From Cellulomonas fimi (GTDB lineage: Bacteria; Actinomycetota; Actinomycetes; Actinomycetales; Cellulomonadaceae), in assembly GCF_012952065.1 (NCBI RefSeq), contig NZ_JABCJJ010000008.1:1-64000 (forward strand): DNA of 64,000 nt, in the 5' to 3' direction. The notes under the pieces are model-generated. The model was not told the DNA's origin, did no database searches, and was given only the letters and a program-made list of their open reading frames with translations. The position numbers and the translations under genes were made by a program. Positions 1 through 9,974 of this stretch are shown piece by piece; position 1 is the first letter of the stretch; each line of letters begins with the position of its first letter.

Positions 1-86
1 AGAGGCGTTCCGGCGTTGACCGGGACCGACCCGACCACGATGAACCCACCGGCGAGCCCGAGGCAACCGCCACATCCCAGCGCCAT
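1..86 (-). CDS. Partial hypothetical protein, N-terminus only
   Basis: An open frame on the minus strand starts with ATG at 86 behind a purine-rich GGTGGGGAAG and runs without a stop off the left edge of the window. The 28 visible residues are hydrophobic and rich in Gly and Cys (it begins MALGCGGCLGLAGG), which could be a membrane segment or signal sequence. It lies just downstream of the thiolase gene on the same strand, so it might be the next gene of that operon. No family can be named from so little sequence, and a chance open frame is possible at this GC content. Confidence 0.3.
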   Translation of the reverse strand, partial: MALGCGGCLGLAGGFIVVGSVPVNAGTP

Positions 87-125
87 CTTCCCCACCCACG
101 ATGCGCCCGCAGGGCGCTCAAATGC

Positions 126-1313
<1,188 letters not shown>

Positions 1314-1329
1314 GGAGCACTCCTTCGTG

Positions 1330-1369
1330 AGCATGGTCTGCGTGGCGTCAGCATGGTCTGCGTGGCGTC
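1330..1369. repeat. Two perfect 20-bp direct repeats in thiolase leader
   Basis: The 20-bp unit beginning agcatggtctgcgtggcgtc occurs twice head to tail, ending 17 bases from the thiolase start codon. It therefore lies in the 5' untranslated region of that gene. It looks like a replication-slippage duplication. Confidence 0.85.
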
Positions 1370-1453
1370 GAGCGAGGGTCTGCGTCGACGACGAGCTCTG
1401 CGCGTCGCGCGTGCCGAGTGTAGGCCGCGAAACCGGCCTGCACAACGGTTCGC

Positions 1454-1525
1454 GTATACAACGAGGCGATCCAGAGCGTCATCTCGCGGACTACTTCGCA
1501 AGCGGTGCCCGATCGATGTATACAA
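1454..1525. promoter_or_regulatory. Divergent control region with two GTATACAA sites
   Basis: Between the divergent thiolase and gntR genes the octamer GTATACAA occurs at 1454-1461 and again at 1518-1525. The second copy sits in TGTATACAAA and reads as a near-perfect TTGTATACAA palindrome. FCD-type GntR regulators commonly bind sites of the form TNGTATACNA (the malonate regulator MatR is one example), so these are plausible operators for the adjacent GntR protein. The second site is about 32 bases before the gntR start, consistent with autoregulation. That this regulator binds here is inference. Confidence 0.55.
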
Positions 1526-1556
1526 ACGCGCCGTCCGAGGCGTACAGTCCCCCACC

Positions 1557-2288
1557 ATGCGCGCCAGCGAACGGGTCCACGCCTCGCTCCGGGAGGACAT
1601 CCTCGCGTGGCGTCTGGTGCCCGGGACCGTGCTGAGCGAGGTCGAGCAGGCCCAGCGGCTCGGCGTGTCCCGGACGCCGCTGCGCGAGGCGCTCGGCCGG
1701 CTCGCCGCGGAGGGCCTCGCCGTGGTCGGCAAGGGCCGCACCCTCGTCGTCTCGGACCTGTCCGCCGACGACATCCGCGCGCTGTTCGAGCTGCGCGAGG
1801 CGCTCGAGACGCAGGCCGCCCGCCTGGCCGCGCGCCGTCGTCGGCCCGGAGTGTTCGAGGAGCTGCGGGACCGCTTCGAGGCGGCCCCCGAGCTGCTCAC
1901 CGCCGACGACCCGGGCCGCACCGAGTACTACCGGCTCGCCGCGAGCCTCGACGCCGCGGTCGACGAGGCGATGGACAGCCCGTACCTGCTCCGCTCGCTC
2001 CAGGGCCTGCGCACGCACGCGGTCCGAGCCCGCCGCCTGTCCCGCGACAACCTGGCGCGCCTGGTCAAGGCAGCCGGCGAGCACCGGCTCATCACCGAGG
2101 CGATCATCGAGAGCGACGAGACGCTGGCCGCTCAGGCCACCGCCGTCCACCTGCGCGCGAGCCTCGCGACGATCCTCGCCAGCCTGACCGCGCCCGACCA
2201 CGCGCCGGCAGCCCCTGAGCCCGCCCCTGAGCCAGCACCTCAGCCAGCCCCTCAGCCAGCCCCCCACCCCAACCCCGTAGGAGTCTGA
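1557..2288 (+). CDS. GntR-family (FCD) regulator of the prp operon
   Basis: This 243-residue protein has an N-terminal winged helix ([18 protein letters not shown], then [14 protein letters not shown] near residues 35-50) and a helical FCD ligand domain from about residue 80. That is standard architecture for regulators sensing carboxylic acids. The C-terminus ends in a low-complexity Pro/Glu/Gln tail encoded by 12-bp repeats (about 2212-2272). It is followed after one base by prpD, so it is probably the first gene of the methylcitrate operon. It likely controls prp genes and the divergent thiolase in response to a propionate-derived metabolite such as methylcitrate. A much longer upstream open frame is not coding, since it overlaps the thiolase. 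Confidence 0.85.
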   Translation: MRASERVHASLREDILAWRLVPGTVLSEVEQAQRLGVSRTPLREALGRLAAEGLAVVGKGRTLVVSDLSADDIRALFELREALETQAARLAARRRRPGVFEELRDRFEAAPELLTADDPGRTEYYRLAASLDAAVDEAMDSPYLLRSLQGLRTHAVRARRLSRDNLARLVKAAGEHRLITEAIIESDETLAAQATAVHLRASLATILASLTAPDHAPAAPEPAPEPAPQPAPQPAPHPNPVGV

Positions 2289-2289
2289 C

Positions 2290-3840
2290 GTGATCACCCA
2301 CCAGGTCCGCGTGCACCCGAGCGCCGACAACCTCGCCCGCGAGGACCAGCTCGCGTGGAAGATCGCCGAGGTCGCCGCCGACGCCGTCGACGTCGTCCCG
2401 GACGTCACGGACATGGTGATCAACCGCGTGATCGACAACGCCGCGGTCGCGACGGCGTCGCTCGTCCGCGCGCCCATCACCGCCGCGCGCGCCCAGGCCC
2501 TCGCGCACCCGACCACCCCGCAGTCCACCCAGGCGGGCAAGCAGGGAGCGACGGTGTTCGGCTGCGCGCCGTCCACGCGGGTCAGCCCCGAGTGGGCGGC
2601 ATGGGCGAACGGCGTCGCCGTCCGCGAGCTCGACTACCACGACACGTTCCTGGCCGCGGAGTACTCGCACCCGGGCGACAACATCCCGCCGATCCTCGCC
2701 GTCGCCCAGCACCTGGCCGACGCGCGCGGGCTGACGGGTGCGGAGCTGGTCCGGGGCCTGGCGACCGGGTACGAGATCCAGGTCGACCTGGTCAAGGCGA
2801 TCAGCCTGCACCAGCACAAGATCGACCACGTCGCGCACCTGGGCCCGTCGGCCGCGGCCGGCATCGGCACGCTGCTGGGGCTGAGCCCCGAGGTGATCTT
2901 CCAGGCGATCGGCCAGGCGCTGCACACGACGACGGCGACGCGGCAGTCCCGCAAGGGCGAGATCTCGACGTGGAAGGCGTACGCGCCGGCGTTCGCGGGC
3001 AAGCTCGCGATCGAGGCGGTGGACCGGGCGATGCGCGGCCAGACCTCGCCCACCCCGATCTACGAGGGTGAGGACGGCGTCATCGCCTGGATGCTCGACG
3101 GCCCGGACGCACGCTACGAGGTGCCGCTTCCGGCGCCGGGCGAGGCCAAGCGCGCGATCCTCGACACGTACACCAAGGAGCACTCGGCCGAGTACCAGGC
3201 CCAGGCGCTCATCGACCTCGCGCGCAAGCTCGGCACCGAGCACCCCGAGGTCCGCGACCCCGAGAACGTCGCGGGCATCGTCATCCACACGAGCCACCAC
3301 ACGCACCACGTGATCGGCTCGGGGGCGAACGACCCGCAGAAGTACGACCCGACGGCGTCGCGCGAGACGCTCGACCACTCGATCCCGTACATCGTCGCGG
3401 TCGCGCTGCAGGACGGCGCGTGGCACCACGTCGACTCGTACCTGCCCGAGCGCGCCGCCCGCCGCGACACCGTCGCGCTGTGGCAGAAGATCACGACGGC
3501 CGAGGACCCGGAGTGGACGCGCCGCTACCACTCGACAGACCCGGCCGAGAAGGCGTTCGGTGGTCGGGTGGAGATCACCCTGACCGACGGCCGCGTGATC
3601 GTGGACGAGCTCGCGGTCGCCGACGCGCACCCGCTCGGCGCCCGCCCGTTCGCGCGCGAGCAGTACGTCGCCAAGTTCCGCACCCTCGCCACGGGCGTCC
3701 TGGCCGACGACGAGATCGAGCGGTTCCTCGACGTCGCCCAGCGCCTGCCCGAGCTCAAGGCCGACGAGCTCGCGGGCCTGACGGTCGTCGCCCCCGCCGG
3801 GCTGCTCGAGCAGGCCGGGAACCCCGAGGGGATCTTCTGA
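2290..3840 (+). CDS. prpD: 2-methylcitrate dehydratase (MmgE/PrpD family)
   Basis: This 516-residue protein has the MmgE/PrpD fold along its whole length, which is typical for the family. It dehydrates 2-methylcitrate to 2-methyl-cis-aconitate in the methylcitrate cycle. Family landmarks include [19 protein letters not shown] near residue 115, [18 protein letters not shown] near 175, and the later [12 protein letters not shown]. Translation starts at GTG 2290, one base after the gntR stop, behind TAGGAG. The stop overlaps the prpB start (TGATG), indicating tight translational coupling. Assignment to PrpD rather than another MmgE enzyme rests mainly on the adjacent prpB and prpC. Confidence 0.92.
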   Translation: MITHQVRVHPSADNLAREDQLAWKIAEVAADAVDVVPDVTDMVINRVIDNAAVATASLVRAPITAARAQALAHPTTPQSTQAGKQGATVFGCAPSTRVSPEWAAWANGVAVRELDYHDTFLAAEYSHPGDNIPPILAVAQHLADARGLTGAELVRGLATGYEIQVDLVKAISLHQHKIDHVAHLGPSAAAGIGTLLGLSPEVIFQAIGQALHTTTATRQSRKGEISTWKAYAPAFAGKLAIEAVDRAMRGQTSPTPIYEGEDGVIAWMLDGPDARYEVPLPAPGEAKRAILDTYTKEHSAEYQAQALIDLARKLGTEHPEVRDPENVAGIVIHTSHHTHHVIGSGANDPQKYDPTASRETLDHSIPYIVAVALQDGAWHHVDSYLPERAARRDTVALWQKITTAEDPEWTRRYHSTDPAEKAFGGRVEITLTDGRVIVDELAVADAHPLGARPFAREQYVAKFRTLATGVLADDEIERFLDVAQRLPELKADELAGLTVVAPAGLLEQAGNPEGIF

Positions 3841-4745
3841 TGCTGTACTCCACCACCACCCCGACCGCGAAGCGCGCGGCGTTCCGGGAGCGGCTGCGCA
3901 GCGGAGAGCTGCTCCAGCTCCCCGGCGCGTTCAACCCGCTCTCGGCGCGGCTGATCCAGGACAAGGGGTTCGACGGCGTCTACATCTCCGGCGCCGTGCT
4001 GTCCGCCGACCTGGGCCTGCCGGACATCGGCCTCACGACGGCGACGGAGGTCGCGGGACGCAGCCAGCAGATCGCCCGGGTCACCGACCTGCCCGCGCTC
4101 GTCGACGCGGACACCGGCTTCGGTGAGCCGATGAACGTCGCCCGCACGGTCCAGGCGCTCGAGGACGCCGGCGTCGCGGGCCTGCACATCGAGGACCAGG
4201 TCAACCCCAAGCGCTGCGGCCACCTCGACGGCAAGCAGGTGGTCGACGCCGACACCGCGGTCAAGCGGATCCGCGCGGCCGTGGACGCGCGCCGCGACCC
4301 GAACCTGCTGATCATGGCGCGCACCGACGTCCGGGGGGTCGAGGGGTTCGACGCCGCCGTGGAGCGGGCCAAGCAGCTCGTCGACGCCGGGGCGGACGCG
4401 ATCTTCCCCGAGGCCATGAAGGACCTCGGCGAGTTCGAGGCGATGCGCAAGGCCCTGGACGTGCCGGTGCTCGCCAACATGACCGAGTTCGGCAAGAGCG
4501 AGCTGTTCACCACGCAGCAGCTGCGCGACGTCGGGATCAACCTCGTCATCTACCCGGTCTCGCTGCTGCGACTGGCGATGGGCGCGGCCGAGCGCGGCCT
4601 CGACACGATCCTGCGCGAGGGGTCGCTCACCTCCGAGCTCGACGCGATGCAGCACCGCGCCCGGCTCTACGAGCTCCTCGACTACGAGGGCTACAACCAC
4701 TTCGACAGCTCGATCTTCACGTACACCTCCAACGCGAACCACTGA
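3840..4745 (+). CDS. prpB: Methylisocitrate lyase
   Basis: This 301-residue member of the isocitrate lyase/PEP mutase superfamily splits 2-methylisocitrate into pyruvate and succinate. The active-site loop reads PKRCGHLDGKQVV near residue 120, with the catalytic cysteine in KRCGH. Metal-binding acidic residues appear in VDADTGFGEP and HIEDQ. The ATG at 3840 overlaps the prpD stop; an upstream in-frame extension is a shadow of prpD. Gene order gntR-prpD-prpB-prpC supports the assignment. The product pyruvate is the substrate of the dikinase encoded downstream. Confidence 0.94.
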   Translation: MLYSTTTPTAKRAAFRERLRSGELLQLPGAFNPLSARLIQDKGFDGVYISGAVLSADLGLPDIGLTTATEVAGRSQQIARVTDLPALVDADTGFGEPMNVARTVQALEDAGVAGLHIEDQVNPKRCGHLDGKQVVDADTAVKRIRAAVDARRDPNLLIMARTDVRGVEGFDAAVERAKQLVDAGADAIFPEAMKDLGEFEAMRKALDVPVLANMTEFGKSELFTTQQLRDVGINLVIYPVSLLRLAMGAAERGLDTILREGSLTSELDAMQHRARLYELLDYEGYNHFDSSIFTYTSNANH

Positions 4746-4792
4746 GCAGCGCCACCCACTGACAGCGTGAGCAGTCCCGCAAAGGAGCGAGC

Positions 4793-5935
4793 ATGAGCAC
4801 CGACACCCAGACCCCCGCCCCGTCGTCGGCCGAGCCGGAGATCCGCAAGGGCCTCGCCGGCGTCGTCGTCGACCGCACCGCCATCTCCAAGGTCAACCCG
4901 GACACCAACTCGCTGCTCTACCGGGGCTACCCCGTGCAGGAGCTCGCGGCGCGGTGCTCGTTCGAGGAGGTCGCGTACCTGCTGTGGCACGGCGAGCTGC
5001 CGACGCCCGAGCAGCTGGCCGAGCTCGAGCGCGCCGAGCGCTCGCAGCGCGCGCTCGACCCGAACGTCAAGGCCGTCATCGACTCCCTGCCCACGACGGC
5101 GCACCCCATGGACGTCGTGCGCACCGCGCTGAGCGTCATCGGCGCCAACGACCCGACGACCGAGGACTCGTCGCGCGGGTCCAACCTCGCGAAGTCGGTG
5201 CGGCTGCTCGCGCAGATCCCCGCCGTCGTCGCCTACGACCAGCGCCGACGCCGGGGCGAGGACCTCGTGCCCCCGCGCGACGACCTGGACTACTCCGCGA
5301 ACTTCCTGCACATGACGTTCGGGGAGGTGCCGGCGCCCGTCGTCGTCGACGCGTTCCGGGTGTCGATGGTGCTGTACGCCGAGCACTCGTTCAACGCCTC
5401 GACGTTCACGGCACGCGTCATCACCTCGACGCTCTCCGACCTGTACTCGGCGGTCGTCGGAGCGGTCGGCGCGCTCAAGGGTCCGCTGCACGGGGGCGCG
5501 AACGAGGCCGTCATGCACGTGTTCGACGAGATCGGCGACGCGTCGAAGGCCGAGAGCTGGCTGGACCAGGCCCTCGCCGAGAAGCGCAAGATCATGGGCT
5601 TCGGCCACCGCGTCTACAAGCACGGCGACTCGCGCGTGCCCACCATGAAGGCCGCGCTCGACACCCTCGTCGCGGAGTACGGCCGCAAGGACCTCGCGGA
5701 CCTCTACGACCGGCTCGAGGCCGCGATGACCGACCGCAAGAACATCCAGCCGAACCTCGACTACCCCTCGGGCCCGGCGTACCACCTCATGGGCTTCGAC
5801 ACCCTGACGTTCACGCCGCTGTTCGTGGCCAGCCGCATCACCGGCTGGACGGCGCACATCATGGAGCAGCTGGAGTCCAACGCCCTCATCCGGCCGCTCA
5901 GCCTGTACGACGGACCGGACGAACGTCACCTCTGA
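4793..5935 (+). CDS. prpC: 2-methylcitrate synthase / citrate synthase family
   Basis: This 380-residue protein is a short (type II-like) citrate synthase that would condense propionyl-CoA with oxaloacetate to form 2-methylcitrate. The catalytic histidines are in GPLHGGANEAVM (near residue 235) and GFGHRVYK (near 267), and the catalytic aspartate is in LDYPSGPAYHLMGF. The C-terminal substrate segment is FTPLFVASRITGWTAHIMEQ. An AAGGAGCG ribosome site precedes ATG 4793, 47 bases after prpB. Methylcitrate rather than citrate synthesis is inferred from the operon, because many such enzymes accept both acyl-CoAs. Confidence 0.93.
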   Translation: MSTDTQTPAPSSAEPEIRKGLAGVVVDRTAISKVNPDTNSLLYRGYPVQELAARCSFEEVAYLLWHGELPTPEQLAELERAERSQRALDPNVKAVIDSLPTTAHPMDVVRTALSVIGANDPTTEDSSRGSNLAKSVRLLAQIPAVVAYDQRRRRGEDLVPPRDDLDYSANFLHMTFGEVPAPVVVDAFRVSMVLYAEHSFNASTFTARVITSTLSDLYSAVVGAVGALKGPLHGGANEAVMHVFDEIGDASKAESWLDQALAEKRKIMGFGHRVYKHGDSRVPTMKAALDTLVAEYGRKDLADLYDRLEAAMTDRKNIQPNLDYPSGPAYHLMGFDTLTFTPLFVASRITGWTAHIMEQLESNALIRPLSLYDGPDERHL

Positions 5936-6011
5936 GCGCGATGATGCAGGTGTAGGCCTGGGTACCCACCGGATCGACCCACACCGTTCGACGACGACGG
6001 AGGACCGACGC

Positions 6012-8720
6012 ATGGCGAAGTACGTCTACCGGTTCAGCGAGGGCAGCAAGGACCAGAAGGACCTGCTGGGGGGCAAGGGGGCGAACCTCGCCGAGATGAC
6101 GAAGCTCGGGCTGCCCGTGCCGCCCGGCTTCACCATCACGACCGAGGCGTGCCGGGCGTACATGCGCGACGGTCACGTCCCGCCGGAGCTCCGCGTCGAG
6201 GTCACGATGGCGGTCCGCGAGATCGAGGACACGATCGGGCGGCGGCTCGGGGACTTCCACGAGCCGCTGCTCGTCTCGGTCCGGTCGGGCGCCAAGTTCT
6301 CCATGCCCGGGATGATGGAGACGGTCCTCAACATCGGGCTCAACGACGCCTCGGTGAAGGGGCTCGCCGAGTTCTCGGGCGACGAGCGGTTCGCGTGGGA
6401 CTCCTACCGCCGGCTCATCCAGATGTTCGGCAAGACGGTGCTCGACATCGACGGCGACCTGTTCGCGGCCGCGCTCGACGCGAAGAAGGCGGAGCGCGGC
6501 GCGCGGACGGACGTCGAGCTCTCGGCGGACGACCTCAAGGAGCTCGTCGGGACGTTCAAGCAGATCGTGCGGGACCAGTGCGGGCGCGAGTTCCCGCAGC
6601 ACCCGCGCGAGCAGCTCGACATGGCGATCGAGGCGGTCTTCGACTCGTGGAACACCGAGCGCGCGCGGCTGTACCGCCGTCGCGAGCGGATCCCCCACGA
6701 CCTCGGCACCGCCGTCAACGTCGTGACCATGGTGTTCGGCAACCTGGGGGAGACCTCGGGCACCGGCGTGTGCTTCACGCGCGACCCGTCCACCGGCCAC
6801 TCGGGCCTGTACGGCGACTACCTCTCGAACGCCCAGGGCGAGGACGTCGTCGCCGGCATCCGCAACACCCTGCCGCTCGCCGACCTCGAGCAGCTCGACC
6901 CGACGTCGTTCAACGACCTGCGCCAGGCGATGCGCCGGCTCGAGACCCACTACCGCGACCTGTGCGACATCGAGTTCACGATCGAGCGCGGCAAGCTGTG
7001 GCTGCTCCAGACCCGGGTGGGCAAGCGGACCGCCGGGGCGGCGTTCCGGGTCGCGACCCAGCTCGTCGACGAGAACCTCATCACGATGGACGAGGCGATC
7101 TCGCGCGTCACCGGCGCGCAGCTGAGCCAGCTGCTCTTCCCGCAGTTCGACGCGGACGCGAGGAAGGAGCGGCTCACCAAGGCGATGGCCGCGTCGCCGG
7201 GCGCGGCGGTCGGCGAGATCGTGCTCGACAACGCCCAGGCGCTCGCGCGGACGGGGGCAGGGGCGCAGGTCATCCTCGTCCGGCGCGAGACCAACCCCGA
7301 CGACCTCCAGGGGATGATCGTCGCGGCCGGCGTCCTCACCTCGCGCGGCGGCAAGACGTCGCACGCGGCGGTCGTCGCCCGGGGCATGGGGACGACGGCG
7401 GTCGTGGGCGCCGAGGAGGTCGACGTCGACGTCGTCGCGAAGGAGGTCCGCGTCGCGGGGCGCGTGCTTCGGCCCGGGGACGTCATCGCGCTCGACGGCA
7501 CCACCGGCGAGGTGTTCCTCGGTGACGTCCCGGTCGTGGACTCGCCGGTGATGCTCTACATCTCGGACGGGCTCGAGGCGGGGCTGGCCGCGGCCGAGGA
7601 CGACGCGACCCGGGAGCTGGTCCACGCCGTCGACCGCGTGCTGACCCACGCCGACGCGGCGCGGCGCATGCGGGTCCGCGCCAACGCCGACAACGCCGAC
7701 GACGCGCGCCGGGCCCGCGAGCGCGGCGCCGAGGGCATCGGGCTGTGCCGCACCGAGCACCAGTTCCTCGGGGAGCGCCGCCAGTTCATCGAGGACGTCG
7801 TGCTGGCCGAGGCCGGCGAGCAGCGGGAGGCGGCGCTCGAGAAGCTGCTCCCGCTCCAGCGCCAGGACTTCGTCGAGCTGCTCGAGGCGATGGACGGGCT
7901 CCCGACGACGATCCGGCTGATCGACCCACCGCTGCACGAGTTCCTGCCCGATCTCACCGAGCTCGCGGTCAAGGTCGCGCTCGCGAGGGACAAGGACGCC
8001 GTCGACCCGCGCGACGAGACGCTGCTCGCGGCGGTCCAGCGGATGCACGAGCAGAACCCGATGCTGGGTCTGCGCGGCGTCCGGCTCGGGCTCAAGCTGC
8101 CCGGGCTGTTCGCGCTGCAGATCCGGGCGATCGCGGAGGCGACCGTCGCGCGTCGGCAGGCCGGCGGCGACCCGCGGCCCGAGATCATGGTGCCGCTGGT
8201 CGGTTCGGTGCGGGAGCTGCACCTGGTCCGTATGGAGGCCGAGGAGATCCTCGCCGAGGTCGGCGAGGCGGCCGGCCTGCGGCTCGACCTGCCGATCGGC
8301 TGCATGATCGAGCTTCCGCGCGCTGCGCTCACGGCCCGGCGGATCGCGGAGGAGGCCGACTTCTTCTCGTTCGGCACCAACGACCTCACCCAGACCACGT
8401 GGGGCTTCTCGCGCGACGACGTCGAGGGCGCCTTCTTCGCGGACTACCTCGAGAACGGCGTGCTGACGATCTCCCCCTTCGAGACCCTCGACGGGGACGG
8501 CGTGGGCGCGCTCGTCGTCGCCGGCGTGACCGGGGGGCGGTCCGCCAAGCCGGACCTGCACATGGGTGTCTGCGGCGAGCACGGCGGTGACCCGGAGTCG
8601 ATCCACTTCTTCCACGACGCCGGGCTGAACTACGTCTCGTGCTCGCCGTTCCGGGTGCCGATCGCTCGGCTCGAGGCGGGCCGGGCCGCGGTGATGCGGG
8701 ACGAGGTCGGGACCGCGTGA
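6012..8720 (+). CDS. ppdK: Pyruvate, phosphate dikinase
   Basis: This 902-residue enzyme interconverts pyruvate, ATP and phosphate with PEP, AMP and pyrophosphate. It has the N-terminal ATP-grasp domain (GGKGANLAEMTKLGLPVPPG at residues 20-40), the phosphohistidine swivel domain with the catalytic His in GGKTSHAAVVARGMG (near 450), and the C-terminal PEP/pyruvate barrel (GCMIELPRAA, FFSFGTNDLTQTTWG, MGVCGEHGG). Length is normal for the family. It begins 76 bases after prpC on the same strand, behind GGAGG. Its position suggests it turns pyruvate from methylisocitrate cleavage into PEP for gluconeogenesis. Membership of the same transcript is inferred. Confidence 0.95.
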   Translation: MAKYVYRFSEGSKDQKDLLGGKGANLAEMTKLGLPVPPGFTITTEACRAYMRDGHVPPELRVEVTMAVREIEDTIGRRLGDFHEPLLVSVRSGAKFSMPGMMETVLNIGLNDASVKGLAEFSGDERFAWDSYRRLIQMFGKTVLDIDGDLFAAALDAKKAERGARTDVELSADDLKELVGTFKQIVRDQCGREFPQHPREQLDMAIEAVFDSWNTERARLYRRRERIPHDLGTAVNVVTMVFGNLGETSGTGVCFTRDPSTGHSGLYGDYLSNAQGEDVVAGIRNTLPLADLEQLDPTSFNDLRQAMRRLETHYRDLCDIEFTIERGKLWLLQTRVGKRTAGAAFRVATQLVDENLITMDEAISRVTGAQLSQLLFPQFDADARKERLTKAMAASPGAAVGEIVLDNAQALARTGAGAQVILVRRETNPDDLQGMIVAAGVLTSRGGKTSHAAVVARGMGTTAVVGAEEVDVDVVAKEVRVAGRVLRPGDVIALDGTTGEVFLGDVPVVDSPVMLYISDGLEAGLAAAEDDATRELVHAVDRVLTHADAARRMRVRANADNADDARRARERGAEGIGLCRTEHQFLGERRQFIEDVVLAEAGEQREAALEKLLPLQRQDFVELLEAMDGLPTTIRLIDPPLHEFLPDLTELAVKVALARDKDAVDPRDETLLAAVQRMHEQNPMLGLRGVRLGLKLPGLFALQIRAIAEATVARRQAGGDPRPEIMVPLVGSVRELHLVRMEAEEILAEVGEAAGLRLDLPIGCMIELPRAALTARRIAEEADFFSFGTNDLTQTTWGFSRDDVEGAFFADYLENGVLTISPFETLDGDGVGALVVAGVTGGRSAKPDLHMGVCGEHGGDPESIHFFHDAGLNYVSCSPFRVPIARLEAGRAAVMRDEVGTA

Positions 8721-9256
8721 GCGAAGGCGCCCAGGCGCACCCATTCGTCCGCGGCGTCCGGGGCGTCCAGGCCGTCCGGGTCGTCCGGGTCGGCGAGGAG
8801 GGCTGGCGTGAGCTCCGCGCGGTCCGGCTGCGTGCGCTCGCGAGCGACCCGGCGGCGTTCGGCTCGACCCTCGCGCGGGAGCAGGCCTACGACGACGCGC
8901 TCTGGCGAGAGCGGGCCGCGGCGGGGAGGACGTTTCTCGCCTGGGCGTCCGGCCTGGTCGTCGGCCTCGTCTCCTACTACCCGGAGGAGGACCGTCCCGC
9001 CGACGAGCGCCAGCTCGTGTCGATGTGGGTCGCGCCCGAGGCGCGCGGTGCGGGAGTGGCCGCGCTGCTCGTCGAGGCCGTGCGCGCGGCCGCCGCCGCC
9101 GACGGCGCGCGCGTCCTGACCCTCTTCGTGGCCGACGGCAACGAGCGCGCGCGCCGCCTGTACGAACGCCTCGGCTTCCGGTCGACGGGCGAGCGCGAGA
9201 CGCTGCCGTCCGACCCCGAGCGCGGCGAGGAGCGGTACGCGCTCGCGCTGACGTAG
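8717..9256 (+). CDS. GNAT-family N-acetyltransferase
   Basis: This 179-residue protein has the GNAT core. The acetyl-CoA pyrophosphate loop appears as VAPEARGAGVAALLVEAV near residue 100, followed by the C-terminal signature NERARRLYERLGFRSTGE. Translation probably starts at GTG 8717, overlapping the ppdK stop as GTGA, so it is co-translated with ppdK; an in-frame extension inside ppdK is a shadow. Acceptor substrate is unknown. Coupling to ppdK raises the possibility of acetyl-dependent control of a metabolic enzyme, but nothing in the sequence shows this. Confidence 0.85.
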   Translation: MSEGAQAHPFVRGVRGVQAVRVVRVGEEGWRELRAVRLRALASDPAAFGSTLAREQAYDDALWRERAAAGRTFLAWASGLVVGLVSYYPEEDRPADERQLVSMWVAPEARGAGVAALLVEAVRAAAAADGARVLTLFVADGNERARRLYERLGFRSTGERETLPSDPERGEERYALALT

Positions 9257-9331
9257 CCAGGGCGGTGCACGGGCGGCCGCGGTCGCCTGGAGCACGTACC
9301 CTCGCGTCGTGCCGACCCCCGCGAGACCCCG

Positions 9332-9919
9332 ATGACCCGACGCGCGCTGGCCCGTGCGTACTGGTCCGTCAGCCGCTGGAGCCCACGCTCGGAGCCCCTG
9401 CCGGACGAAGGGGTGGGCATCCTGATCGGCGCACCCCACACGTCGAACTGGGACTTCGTGCTGATGCTTGCCGTGACGTGGCACGCGGGCGTCTCGGCGA
9501 AGTTCCTCGGCAAGCACACCCTGTTCGCGGGGCCGCTGGGGCCGCTGTTCCGGGCGCTCGGCGGCATCCCTGTCGACCGGCAGGAGCCGCGCGGCGTCGT
9601 GGACGACGTCGTGGGCCGGGTCCGCGCGAACGAGCGCTTCTTCCTGGTCATCACCCCGGAGGGGACACGCCGCAAGGCAGCGGTCTGGAAGTCGGGGTTC
9701 TACCGCATCGCGCGGGAAGCGGGCCTGCCCGTGACCCTCGGCTACGTCGACCGCACGACCATGACGGCGGGGCTCGGGCCGACGCTCCGGCTCACCGGCG
9801 ACGTCGCGGCGGACATGACCCGCATCCGCGCGTTCTACGCGGACAAGAGCGGCGTCCGGCCCGAGCGGCGCACGGAGCCGACGCTCCGCGAGGAGACCGC
9901 GCCCCCTGCCGACGCGTGA
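9332..9919 (+). CDS. 1-acylglycerol-3-phosphate acyltransferase-like protein
   Basis: This 195-residue protein has the PlsC/LPLAT acyltransferase core. The HX4D motif is HTSNWD near residue 35, GGIPVDRQ near 78 fits block III, and TPEGTRRK near 110 fits the phosphate-binding block. Such enzymes transfer an acyl chain to a lysolipid or related alcohol at the membrane. It is shorter than canonical PlsC and belongs to the soluble, small LPLAT branch. There is no clear ribosome site before ATG 9332, so the start is less certain than the family. Confidence 0.82.
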   Translation: MTRRALARAYWSVSRWSPRSEPLPDEGVGILIGAPHTSNWDFVLMLAVTWHAGVSAKFLGKHTLFAGPLGPLFRALGGIPVDRQEPRGVVDDVVGRVRANERFFLVITPEGTRRKAAVWKSGFYRIAREAGLPVTLGYVDRTTMTAGLGPTLRLTGDVAADMTRIRAFYADKSGVRPERRTEPTLREETAPPADA

Positions 9920-9954
9920 CGCGTGACGCGTGACCGCGTGACCGCGTGACCGCG
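9911..9954. repeat. Short GCGTGAC tandem repeats at acyltransferase stop
   Basis: About six head-to-tail copies of a 7-8 bp unit (gcgtgac, later ccgcgtga) cover the stop codon of the acyltransferase gene and the gap that follows. The converging secreted-protein gene ends 21 bases later. Each unit brings a TGA in one frame. Confidence 0.8.
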
Positions 9955-9974
9955 AGTCCGCCGGAAATTCCCGC

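Noticed and set aside
103-117. Small hairpin gcgccc-gca-gggcgc after the thiolase gene
   Set aside because: A 6-bp GC stem without a T tract is expected by chance in this composition, so I do not call a terminator.
5898-8744. 948-codon open frame opposite ppdK
   Set aside because: Its composition (Arg/Asp/Val/Leu-rich, no motifs) is typical of antisense frames in GC-rich genes, and ppdK is fully conserved.
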